Origin: Lachnospiraceae bacterium UBA4316
Lineage (GTDB): Bacteria; Bacillota; Clostridia; Lachnospirales; Lachnospiraceae
Reading direction: 5' to 3'
Assembly (NCBI GenBank): GCA_002394535.1
Contig: DGUG01000020.1
Span: 1-30,212 of the forward strand
DNA: 30,212 nt
The translations under genes and the position numbers were made by a program. Shown here in pieces: positions 6,384 to 13,242 of this stretch (within the stretch, counting starts at the first letter, position 1; each line of letters starts with the position of its first letter). The notes beneath the pieces are model-generated. The model saw only the letters and a list, made by a program, of their open reading frames with translations, did not search any database and was not told the DNA's origin.

Positions 6384-7091
6384 ATGACAAACGAAATAAT
6401 TCTGGCACTTGAAATCCTTTTTGTTTTCTCGGCAATCCTTATCTGCAAGAAGCTGTTCGGGAAATACGGAGTAATTGGATGGGTTGCGGTGGCAACTATC
6501 CTTGCAAACCTGCTTACAGCAAAAAATGTTGAATTATTCGGGCTTTACACATCCATCGGGACAGTATGGTTTGCATCCACATTCCTTGCAACGGATATTC
6601 TCTCGGAGTGTTATTCAGAGAAGGATGCAAAGACGGCTGTATGGTTCGGCGTGTTCGCAAACATTCTTTTCATTATAGGGTCACAGATAACACTTCGCTA
6701 TACTGCAAGTCCAATCGACTATGCAGATGGATATATGCATGGACTTTTCGCATTAAACCTGCGCATAAGCATTTCAAGTTCCGTTATGTATATCGTAGCC
6801 AATTTTGCTGATATTTATTTATTTAACTATATCAGGGCAAAGATGAATGGAAGGGCAATGTGGTTTAGAAATAATGTATCCACAATTATTACCAACTGCC
6901 TTGAGAATTTTGGATTTATCGCACTGGCGTTTTGGGGAATATACAGTGCCAAAGATATTATCACAATAGCCGTATCAACAAGCATTATGGAAATGATTGT
7001 GGCTATATGCGATACTCCGTTTTTGTATCTGGCGAAATATGGTGGAATTTTCGAGGTATTATCCGGGCATCCAAAACAGATGGAGGGATAA
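6384..7091 (+). CDS. yhhQ: queuosine-precursor transporter, YhhQ/VUT family
   Basis: This is a 235-residue integral membrane protein with about six hydrophobic helices. Family signatures are ATDILSECYSEKDAKTAVW in the first half and NNVSTIITNCLENFGFIALA in the second, both typical of the VUT/YhhQ (QPTR) family. These proteins import preQ0, preQ1 or queuine-type bases across the cytoplasmic membrane. Start ATG 6384 uses the AAGGAG embedded in the preQ1-I riboswitch, so synthesis should fall when preQ1 is abundant. The substrate is therefore very likely a preQ base. It ends the modification cassette. Confidence 0.92.
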   Translation: MTNEIILALEILFVFSAILICKKLFGKYGVIGWVAVATILANLLTAKNVELFGLYTSIGTVWFASTFLATDILSECYSEKDAKTAVWFGVFANILFIIGSQITLRYTASPIDYADGYMHGLFALNLRISISSSVMYIVANFADIYLFNYIRAKMNGRAMWFRNNVSTIITNCLENFGFIALAFWGIYSAKDIITIAVSTSIMEMIVAICDTPFLYLAKYGGIFEVLSGHPKQMEG

Positions 7092-7119
7092 TTAAATATC
7101 CGAAAGGCGGTGAAGGACT

Positions 7120-7701
7120 ATCGCTAAAGGAAAATACGAACCGTGGTTAACGAAGGACGGTTTAACCCGGTTGAAAGGTTGGGCGAGGGACGGTCTGACC
7201 GATAAAGAGATAGCAACTGAATATTTAGGGATGGACGAAACCATAGAGGAACTTCGAAGACCGCAGGACTTTGAGTTCATGGGTAACGAACGCCAATTCG
7301 AGGATAATATCTTTGAGCACATAGAGGATATTTGTGCAGGGCTTCATCTGCCGAGGGTGATTGTAAAACAGAGACAGGTAATGATCCCGATAGAAAAGCA
7401 ATTTACAATAAGACCTGACATTGTGGTAAGGCATGAGGATTATAGTTGCACGATATTCGAGGTGAAGAAGGCAAACGATAAATATCCTTCCACGGGCACA
7501 TCGAACCAAATGAACGCCGTAGGACAGTTACTGCTATATGGCAATGTTTTTGAGGCAATAATAAAAACAAAGCCGAGGTTGGCGTTGATTGATAATAAAA
7601 TTTATTACAGGACGATGTGTGCTTTCATGGGGAATAAACTCCCGATAACTTTGATTGACTTCCAAAAAGACAGGGTGTTTGTTCCGTATTTTGGGTGGTG
7701 A
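7120..7701 (+). CDS. PD-(D/E)XK nuclease with a terminase-like HTH N-terminus
   Basis: The frame opens after TGA 7111-7113 and has no standard start before TTG 7171. The translation before that TTG, AKGKYEPWLTKDGLTRLKGW, resembles the usual N-terminus of phage small-terminase HTH proteins. ATC at 7120 stands where their Met would be, nine bases after AAAGGCGG. I therefore start at ATC 7120 (193 residues). The TTG start has no ribosome binding site. After the HTH-like part (about 1-45) comes a nuclease core: RPDIVV, IFEVKK and a QLLLYG helix, the PD-(D/E)XK pattern. It may be a terminase-associated or recombination nuclease. The domain join looks chimeric. Confidence 0.65.
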   Translation: MAKGKYEPWLTKDGLTRLKGWARDGLTDKEIATEYLGMDETIEELRRPQDFEFMGNERQFEDNIFEHIEDICAGLHLPRVIVKQRQVMIPIEKQFTIRPDIVVRHEDYSCTIFEVKKANDKYPSTGTSNQMNAVGQLLLYGNVFEAIIKTKPRLALIDNKIYYRTMCAFMGNKLPITLIDFQKDRVFVPYFGW

Positions 7702-7705
7702 TCGT

Positions 7706-8104
7706 ATGCCGGGTGGAAGACCTAAAAAGGAATTTGATAAAAAGACATTCGAAGACCTTGCCGGGCTAGGCTGTTCTCAGGAGGAGATATGTTGGTTTTT
7801 CCGTGATCAGAAAGGTAAACCTGCAAATATAGATACGCTTTCAAGGTGGTGCAAAAGGACATACGGCATGAGTTTTCAAGAGTATATAAAAAAAGTCGGC
7901 TGTATGGGGTTAAAAATAGCATTGAGGAGAAACCAATTCCAACTTTCAAAAAAATCTCCCGCAATGGCGATTTTTCTCGGCAAGCAATATCTCGGTCAGA
8001 AGGATAACCTTGATATTACTGCATCGAAGGATGGTGTTTTGGCTGACCTGATAAGCGGTCTGAAAGAACCTGTCGCAGAATCATTTGAGGCAGAAGTAGG
8101 ATGA
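7706..8104 (+). CDS. terS: terminase small subunit
   Basis: This is a 132-residue protein starting at ATG 7706, four bases after the nuclease stop, with GGTGGTGATC as ribosome binding site. The N-terminus GGRPKKEFDKKTFEDLAGL, the HTH CSQEEICWFF and DTLSRWCKRTYG, and the tail SPAMAIFLGKQYLGQKD are typical of small terminases of Firmicutes phages. These bind the packaging site and hand DNA to the large subunit. It overlaps terL by ATGA, the standard arrangement. Confidence 0.9.
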   Translation: MPGGRPKKEFDKKTFEDLAGLGCSQEEICWFFRDQKGKPANIDTLSRWCKRTYGMSFQEYIKKVGCMGLKIALRRNQFQLSKKSPAMAIFLGKQYLGQKDNLDITASKDGVLADLISGLKEPVAESFEAEVG

Positions 8105-9351
8105 TCTACACGGCGAAGCAACGATGGCTGATGAGACTATGGCAAAAAAACCAATTAAAGCGCATCAACATCCTTGAGGGAAGTGTGTCATCTGGTAAGA
8201 CATGGATATCGCTAGTGCTGTGGGCGTTCTGGGTACATGAGATGCCAGATGCGCCTGATTATCTATATCTCATGTCAGCACGAAGCCTGACCACATTAAA
8301 ACGGAATTGCTTATTGCTCCTGCAATCACTTGTTGGAGAGAGCAATTTCCGTTTTTCCATGTCGGCGAAAGAGGGGTGGCTGTTTGGACGGCATATATTA
8401 CTTGAAGGTGCGAACGATGCACAGGCTGAGGCAAAGATACGAGGCGTGACCCTGCAAGGTGCATACGTGGATGAGATCACGAAACTGCCGGAGGATTTCT
8501 TCACAATGCTCCTGTCCCGATTGAGAAAGCCGGGTGCGAAACTTATTGGCACAACTAACCCTGATTATCCCGGTCATTGGTTAAAGGTGGATTATATAGA
8601 CAGGGCGGATGAATTAAACCTGCTTGATGTGCGTTTTATTCTGGATGACAATACCACACTGCCGCAGGATTATGTGGATAATATCAAACTGGAATACACA
8701 GGCGTATATTATGACCGCTTTATCCTTGGGCTGTGGGTGCTTGCGGAAGGTCTAATCTATCCCATGTATCAGGATGCGCTTGTGGATGATGTGCCAATGG
8801 ACGCAGATGGCAAACCGATAACGCCAACAGATATGTGCATCAGCATGGACTACGGTACAATGAATGCATTTGCGGCTTTATTGTGGTACAAAGTAAATGG
8901 TATCTGGTATGCGGTGAAGTGCTACTATTACAGCGGCAGGGATACAGGCGTACAAAAAACCGATAACGAGTATCTTGCCGATATAGAGCGGTGCTTCTTC
9001 GAGGTCATACAGCCTATCAAGAAAGCCGTTGGCGGCGGTGGGCTTGTGAAGAAGATGGAAGTCATCATTGACCCGTCAGCCGCCTCATTTATTGCATTGT
9101 TGAAAAAAAGCCATTGGGCAAAGGTACGCAAGGCTGATAACGATGTTTTGAATGGCATCAGGGAAACCGCAAGTGCTATGAATATGGGCAAGGTAAAGAT
9201 ATTAAAAAGCCTGACCGATCTGATTAACGAATTGGGCGGCTATGTATGGGATGACAGCGGGGGCGAGGAACGCCCGCTCAAGGTCAATGATCATGCGGTC
9301 GATGCACTCAGGTATCACGTTTATACCAAGAAACTGATGAAAAAAGCATAG
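8101..9351 (+). CDS. terL: terminase large subunit (PBSX type)
   Basis: This is a 416-residue packaging motor and headful or cos nuclease. The ATPase has Walker A GSVSSGKT (residues 27-34) and Walker B GAYVDEIT (about 117-124). The C-terminal RNase H-like nuclease shows SMDYGTMNAF (about 249), IIDPSAASF (about 321) and DHAVDALRY near the end, which supply the metal-binding aspartates. Length is normal for the family. It follows terS by overlap and precedes the portal gene. Confidence 0.96.
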   Translation: MIYTAKQRWLMRLWQKNQLKRINILEGSVSSGKTWISLVLWAFWVHEMPDAPDYLYLMSARSLTTLKRNCLLLLQSLVGESNFRFSMSAKEGWLFGRHILLEGANDAQAEAKIRGVTLQGAYVDEITKLPEDFFTMLLSRLRKPGAKLIGTTNPDYPGHWLKVDYIDRADELNLLDVRFILDDNTTLPQDYVDNIKLEYTGVYYDRFILGLWVLAEGLIYPMYQDALVDDVPMDADGKPITPTDMCISMDYGTMNAFAALLWYKVNGIWYAVKCYYYSGRDTGVQKTDNEYLADIERCFFEVIQPIKKAVGGGGLVKKMEVIIDPSAASFIALLKKSHWAKVRKADNDVLNGIRETASAMNMGKVKILKSLTDLINELGGYVWDDSGGEERPLKVNDHAVDALRYHVYTKKLMKKA

Positions 9352-9368
9352 TTAATAAGGGGGCGATT

Positions 9369-10751
9369 ATCATCAAGACATATCAGGATTTGCAAGCGGT
9401 AGGAAATAACGAGGCACTTCGGATGCAGTTTGTGCACGGACTTGTGAGCACTCGTTCGGAAGATGAAATGTACCGCACTGCAAAGGTTGCTGAGCAGTAC
9501 AGACGGCACAGGAACAAGACGATCAACGATTTCCAGAAACTGCTGTACACCGCAACCGGGAAGGTTATGCCGGATAATTACAGCAGTAATTATAAATTGG
9601 CATCCCGGTTCTTCAATCGCTTTCTGACACAGGAAAATCAGTTCCTTCTGGGCAACGGTGTTACATGGACGGAGGAAAGCACGGCTCAGGTATTCGGTGA
9701 TGACTTCGATACGATCCTTCAGCGTATAGGGAAGAACGCCTTGTGTCATGGGCTTGCATTCGGTTTTTACAACATGGATCATGTTGAATCCTTTGACCTG
9801 CTTCATTTCATGCCGCTATGGGACGAGGAAGACGGCGCACTGAAGGCAGGGGTGAGGCATTGGCAGATCGATGCAGGAAAACCTCTCAGGGCAACTCTGT
9901 ACGAACTGGATGGATATACAGACTATATGTGGACGGAAGGCAATGCGGAAGTCCTGCACGAGAAACGCCCGTACATCCTGCGCACGATCTCAAGCCCGGC
10001 AGACGGGGAAGTGATCTATGACGGGGAGAATTACCCCGGTTTTCCGATTGTGCCGATGTGGGGCAATCCTGAGCATCAGAGCGAACTTGTGGGACTTCGG
10101 GAACAGATAGATTGCTACGATCTGATTAAGAGCGGGTTCGCCAATACGGTTGACGATGCAAGCCTGATCTACTGGACAATCCAGAACGCCGGAGGCATGG
10201 ATGATGTGGACATGGCGCAGTTCCTTGAGCGTATCAGGAAACTGCACATCGCAACGGCTGACGATGAGGCTCAGGCGATTCCACAGCAGATAGAAGCACC
10301 GTATGCAAGCCGGGAAGCATTACTGGACAGGCTGAGGGCTGATCTGTACGAGGATGCTATGGCTCTGGACACAAAGAACATAGCAAATGGCGCAACCACG
10401 GCAACGCAGATCAAGGCGGCGTATGAACCTCTTAACAGCAAGGCGGATGATTTTGAGTATTGCGTTCTCGATTTTCTTCAGGGGCTGATGGATGTCGCAG
10501 GTGTTCAGGATAAGCCCTCATTCACCCGGTCTATGATCGTCAATACTTCAGAGGAAATCACGAATATCATTCAGGCAGGAGATGTTCTGAGCGAAGAATA
10601 CAAGACCCGAAAGGTGCTTACCCTGCTTGGAGATGCAGATAAAGTGGAAGATGTGCTTAATCAGTTGGATATCGCCGCAGAAAGCCTGATCGATAAACAG
10701 GAAGAGGAAAACCCTGAGGAACAACAGGCGGAGCCGGAAGAAGAAACCTGA
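9369..10751 (+). CDS. portal protein (SPP1 type)
   Basis: This is a portal of about 460 residues, the dodecameric DNA entry ring of the head. Recognisable parts are the N-terminal IKTYQDLQAVG, YSSNYKLASRFFNRFLTQEN, GNPEHQSELVGLREQIDCYD (crown/stem region) and a Gln/Glu-rich tail. No ATG, GTG or TTG lies upstream of TTG 9390. ATC 9369 (or 9372) is the right distance from AAGGGGG (9357-9363) and gives the family-like N-terminus (M)IKTYQD. I prefer ATC 9369; TTG 9390 lacks a ribosome binding site. This is the second apparent ATC start in the packaging module. Confidence 0.9.
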   Translation: MIKTYQDLQAVGNNEALRMQFVHGLVSTRSEDEMYRTAKVAEQYRRHRNKTINDFQKLLYTATGKVMPDNYSSNYKLASRFFNRFLTQENQFLLGNGVTWTEESTAQVFGDDFDTILQRIGKNALCHGLAFGFYNMDHVESFDLLHFMPLWDEEDGALKAGVRHWQIDAGKPLRATLYELDGYTDYMWTEGNAEVLHEKRPYILRTISSPADGEVIYDGENYPGFPIVPMWGNPEHQSELVGLREQIDCYDLIKSGFANTVDDASLIYWTIQNAGGMDDVDMAQFLERIRKLHIATADDEAQAIPQQIEAPYASREALLDRLRADLYEDAMALDTKNIANGATTATQIKAAYEPLNSKADDFEYCVLDFLQGLMDVAGVQDKPSFTRSMIVNTSEEITNIIQAGDVLSEEYKTRKVLTLLGDADKVEDVLNQLDIAAESLIDKQEEENPEEQQAEPEEET

Positions 10752-10771
10752 TCAAGAACGGGTGATTGCTT

Positions 10772-11752
10772 ATGTATGATGAGGACAGGGAAGTAAAGCG
10801 GATACAGAAAGAAATACGCCCGATATTCGATAAACTGGAAAAGGACTTGGCGAAAATCCAGAAGGGCGCATTATCCGGCATCCAAAAACAGGCTGATGAT
10901 ATCCTTGATCAGTATGCAAAGGCTGAAACCAGAGAGGATAAGAAGCGGCTGAAGGACAGGTACATGGCACTGATTCGGTCGCATATTGGCACGAAGGCGT
11001 ACAGGGAATACGAGCAAAGGATTATTGATGCCTTGTACGATGCCGATAAAACAGCCCTAGAAAGCATCGAACAACATAAGCATAAAATCTATCAGCGGAA
11101 GTATAACGAAACCGGGAAAGGGCTGAAAAAGGCGTTAAAAGGGTATAATTTCAAGCCCATCACGGAAGAGGACGCACATTATGCAGACCTGACGAAACGA
11201 TCCATCAATAAGCAGAAAGCGGATAAGTGGAACAGGAGCGGGATGCGGACAAGCATGAAATCCGGCTCAGCCATGATGATGGGAGTGGGCGCAATAGCGG
11301 CTCTTGTCATAGGGCGCATGATCGTCCGTAATATCAGGATGTCCAACGAAACAGCAAGGGGCATGGTTTACGACGCTTCTTCTCTTGGCGTATTGGACAG
11401 CATCGCAAGGACAGATGATGAAGGGTACGATGTCAAGAAGAAGTGGATTGCCGTCTTGGATAATCGGACAAGAGACAGCCATGCTGATCTTGACGGCATG
11501 GAGATTCCGCTTGATGAAGAATTTCTCCCCGGATTATCCCGCCCTCGTGATCCGAATGCGCCTCTGGAAGAAACCATCAATTGCAGGTGTAAACTTGGCT
11601 ACTCGACTGGTAACAGGGAGAATCGCACAAGGGCGGCACGGGAAGGAATTGTAACAGGATCATACAAACTTGATTCAAGCTTTGATGGAACCCGAACGAT
11701 AACGGTTCCAAACATGACATACAGGGAGTGGCAGAAATGGCGGTCGATGTAA
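10772..11752 (+). CDS. head morphogenesis protein (Mu F / SPP1 gp7 family)
   Basis: This is a 326-residue minor head protein, thought to enter the procapsid with the portal. The C-terminal half has the family signature: KWIAVLDNRTRDSHADLDG, IPLDEEFLPG and LEETINCRCKLGY. The N-terminal half is long, charged and coiled-coil-like. A hydrophobic stretch (SAMMMGVGAIAALVIGRMIV, about residues 169-188) is an odd addition that may insert into membrane or pack as a buried helix. ATG 10772 is chosen over TTG 10766 because GGTGAT ends at 10766. Confidence 0.88.
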   Translation: MYDEDREVKRIQKEIRPIFDKLEKDLAKIQKGALSGIQKQADDILDQYAKAETREDKKRLKDRYMALIRSHIGTKAYREYEQRIIDALYDADKTALESIEQHKHKIYQRKYNETGKGLKKALKGYNFKPITEEDAHYADLTKRSINKQKADKWNRSGMRTSMKSGSAMMMGVGAIAALVIGRMIVRNIRMSNETARGMVYDASSLGVLDSIARTDDEGYDVKKKWIAVLDNRTRDSHADLDGMEIPLDEEFLPGLSRPRDPNAPLEETINCRCKLGYSTGNRENRTRAAREGIVTGSYKLDSSFDGTRTITVPNMTYREWQKWRSM

Positions 11753-12084
11753 TCATAACGGATAATTTCGATGAGGTAAAAGATCAGTTTACTAATGCTG
11801 TAACTCAGGCATTGGCTGAGGTTGGCATTGAGGCACAGACCAGAGCTGCGGAAAACGCACCCAAAAGGACAGGCACGCTTGCAGGAAGTTATTCAAGCCG
11901 AGTCGTTGAGGATGAGAAATGCGTGTATGTCGGGGCATTGTCTGATGCATTCCCAAAGAAACCCTATGCGGCTTATGTGGAACTTGGAACAAGCAGGACA
12001 CGGGCTCAGCCGCACCTGAAACCTGCTATCATGGACAATATAGATGTTTATCGTAATATCATAGACAGCCATATGAAAGGATGA
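11737..12084 (+). CDS. HK97 gp10-like head-tail protein
   Basis: This is a 115-residue protein starting at ATG 11737, overlapping the previous gene by 16 bases; AGGGAG (11723-11728) is the ribosome binding site. Hallmarks of the HK97-gp10_like family are APKRTGTLAGSYSS, YAAYVELGTSRTRAQPHLKPA and the final helix. These proteins form part of the head-tail connection or tail completion complex. In most phages the gene lies after the capsid genes beside the head-closure gene. Here it precedes the scaffold and capsid genes and is cut off from them by the insert at 12090-13012. Confidence 0.85.
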   Translation: MAVDVIITDNFDEVKDQFTNAVTQALAEVGIEAQTRAAENAPKRTGTLAGSYSSRVVEDEKCVYVGALSDAFPKKPYAAYVELGTSRTRAQPHLKPAIMDNIDVYRNIIDSHMKG

Positions 12085-12089
12085 TCATG

Positions 12090-12124
12090 ACAGCCGTGGG
12101 GAAACCTGCGGCTGTAAATTTTTT
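12090..12124 (+). terminator. intrinsic terminator
   Basis: ACAGCCG (12090-12096) pairs perfectly with CGGCTGT (12109-12115). A run of six T (12119-12124) follows after three A. It ends the packaging operon just after the gp10-like gene. Confidence 0.8.
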
Positions 12125-12146
12125 CTAAAAAATATCAAATTTTATA

Positions 12147-12175
12147 TTGACATAAATAAATAAAGGTGATATATT
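12147..12175 (+). promoter_or_regulatory. strong sigma-A promoter of the moron-like insert
   Basis: A perfect TTGACA (12147-12152) is followed by a 17-base spacer and TATATT (12170-12175). The spacer is TA-rich and includes AAATAAATAAA. The same promoter architecture, including TATATTATATACATAA at and after the -10, recurs at 29512-29540. It drives the three small genes at 12218-12984. Confidence 0.85.
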
Positions 12176-12217
12176 ATATACATAAGATAAATAAACCAAA
12201 ACATGGAGGGAACGGAA

Positions 12218-12604
12218 ATGACATTTGCAGAACTTACCAAGGAAGAAAGGATTCAGGTCAGGGAGATGATCCAGAAGATGATCGGGACGAAAGAGGATGC
12301 GGTAAACGAGCGCATGGGTCTTTCCGACAGAATCAAGGCAAGAGCCAATTACGACAAGATGTTCGATAAACTGGCAAAGATCTGGATTAAGTACGGCGAT
12401 AAGGCTCTGGCGGCTACGTATATCGACCATGGAGCAATTAAGAATGGAGTTACCCCGAATGGAAAAGCATGGCGGTTTGAGATGAACTGTTACGGATGGA
12501 CAGACAGATGCCACCACTGCGGGAGCCTTTACATCGAGGGAATCGGGTGCGTGTTCACGAGCGGGACAATCGCAAAGGCGATGGAAAGAATTTTTGAGAA
12601 CTGA
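12218..12604 (+). CDS. moron gene: hypothetical Cys-motif protein
   Basis: This is a 128-residue protein starting at ATG 12218 with GGAGGG at 12205-12210; an in-frame ATG at 12203 overlaps that site and is rejected. The first 70 residues are helical and charged (TKEERIQVREMIQKMIG, RANYDKMFDKLAKIW). The second half has FEMNCYGWTDRCHHCGSLY with four cysteines in CxxC-like spacing. I do not recognise it. First place behind a strong constitutive-type promoter suggests expression independent of the late genes, possibly in the lysogen or early in infection. Confidence 0.7.
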   Translation: MTFAELTKEERIQVREMIQKMIGTKEDAVNERMGLSDRIKARANYDKMFDKLAKIWIKYGDKALAATYIDHGAIKNGVTPNGKAWRFEMNCYGWTDRCHHCGSLYIEGIGCVFTSGTIAKAMERIFEN

Positions 12605-12654
12605 TACATACAAGCCGAGCCGGGCGGCTAAACCCGGCAGGGAGGAGAATTAAA

Positions 12655-12795
12655 ATGAAGTACAGAGTATGGTATGAGCCGTATGGATTTGCGGGTGAAG
12701 AGGATTTTATGGATGTGGAAACTGAAAGCGAATCTGAAGCGGTTCGATTTGTTAGAGCCTTTGGTTACACTCACGAAGTTGAGATTCTTGGATAA
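12655..12795 (+). CDS. moron gene: 46-residue acidic protein
   Basis: This short frame (MKYRVWYEPYGFAG..., ending EVEILG) starts at ATG 12655 behind GGAGGAG. It is acidic, with a DVETESESEA stretch, and seems to form one small alpha/beta unit. A stem GCCGGG/CCCGGC (12619-12638) stands just before its ribosome binding site. It begins with MKYRVWYE while its neighbour begins with MKTYAVFYE, which hints at distant relation. Function is unknown. Small acidic moron products are often host-takeover or counter-defence proteins, but nothing here proves that. Confidence 0.65.
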   Translation: MKYRVWYEPYGFAGEEDFMDVETESESEAVRFVRAFGYTHEVEILG

Positions 12796-12816
12796 AGTCC
12801 GGGAAGGAGAAATAGC

Positions 12817-12984
12817 ATGAAAACCTATGCAGTGTTTTATGAGGTCAGCGGCGAGATTAAGACGGCAACCATTACCTGCTTTCAGGCGGGGGAAGCGTAT
12901 AACTGGACGGTTGAGGATGTAAGCAAGGAATACGGGTGCAAGCCCGGTGATGTTAAGATTCATACGGTAATTGAAGTGAGGTGA
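12817..12984 (+). CDS. moron gene: 55-residue protein
   Basis: This short frame starts at ATG 12817, 21 bases after the previous stop, with GGGAAGGAGA as ribosome binding site, and stops at TGA 12982-12984. It reads MKTYAVFYEVSGEIKTATIT, then a second half ending in KIHTVIEVR. It could be a small alpha/beta fold like its upstream neighbour. It lies directly before an intrinsic terminator, so it is the last gene of the insert. Function is unknown. Confidence 0.65.
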   Translation: MKTYAVFYEVSGEIKTATITCFQAGEAYNWTVEDVSKEYGCKPGDVKIHTVIEVR

Positions 12985-12990
12985 AGAATG

Positions 12991-13012
12991 GCGGCTGAAA
13001 AGCCGCTTTTTT
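12991..13012 (+). terminator. intrinsic terminator closing the insert
   Basis: GCGGCT (12991-12996), a GAAA tetraloop and AGCCGC (13001-13006) are followed by six T (13007-13012). It lies seven bases after the stop of the 55-residue gene. Confidence 0.88.
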
Positions 13013-13018
13013 ATTGGC

Positions 13019-13120
13019 GAAACCTATGGTTATTTTTTAGAAAAACCATAGGTTTTTATTTTTGAAAACCATAGGTTTTTAATTTGAGAAACCATTGGTT
13101 TCTGAAAATGCAAAACCTAG
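13019..13120 (+). repeat. array of AAACC(A/T)(T/A)(A/T)GGTTT palindromic repeats
   Basis: Four imperfectly palindromic copies occur, centred near 13025, 13049, 13072 and 13094, plus a half copy near 13115: AAACCTATGGTT, AAACCATAGGTTT twice, and AAACCATTGGTTT. The first copy is inverted relative to the second and third, so 12-base arms could form a hairpin. Spacing is about 22-24 bases, roughly two helical turns. Such an array could be operator sites for a dimeric regulator, a recombination or origin element, or the remnant of a gene. No coding frame passes through it. Confidence 0.7.
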
Positions 13121-13155
13121 TAATAGTTATAGTAATAGATTAGTAATAGTAATAG
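13118..13155 (+). repeat. TAGTAATAG-type tandem repeat
   Basis: A low-complexity tract is built from TAGTAA/TAATAG units with small variations. It follows the palindromic array directly and ends just before the next terminator hairpin. It is rich in stop codons in two frames, so it is not coding now. Confidence 0.7.
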
Positions 13156-13160
13156 CGAAG

Positions 13161-13182
13161 CGCACCTGCGGGTGCGTTTTTT
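13161..13182 (+). terminator. intrinsic terminator before the capsid promoter
   Basis: CGCACC (13161-13166), loop TGCG and GGTGCG (13171-13176) are followed by six T (13177-13182). With the terminator at 12991 it isolates the repeat array from both sides. Confidence 0.85.
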
Positions 13183-13213
13183 GCTGTTATAGAACGTAAC
13201 GGGGAATAGTTGT

Positions 13214-13242
13214 TTGACACACTGACCGTTTTGGGCTATTCT
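13214..13242 (+). promoter_or_regulatory. capsid/tail operon promoter
   Basis: TTGACA (13214-13219), a 17-base spacer and TATTCT (13237-13242) precede the scaffold gene. The spacer contains CCGTTTTGGGCT, and CTGCACT overlaps the end of the -10. Both elements reappear in the lysis promoter at 27379. This is the first promoter after the double terminator, so it should drive the structural operon. Confidence 0.75.

Noticed and set aside
13118..13155. CRISPR array
   Set aside because: Repeats are 6-9 bases, contiguous and degenerate, without unique spacers; the palindromes upstream also lack CRISPR repeat length and spacing.
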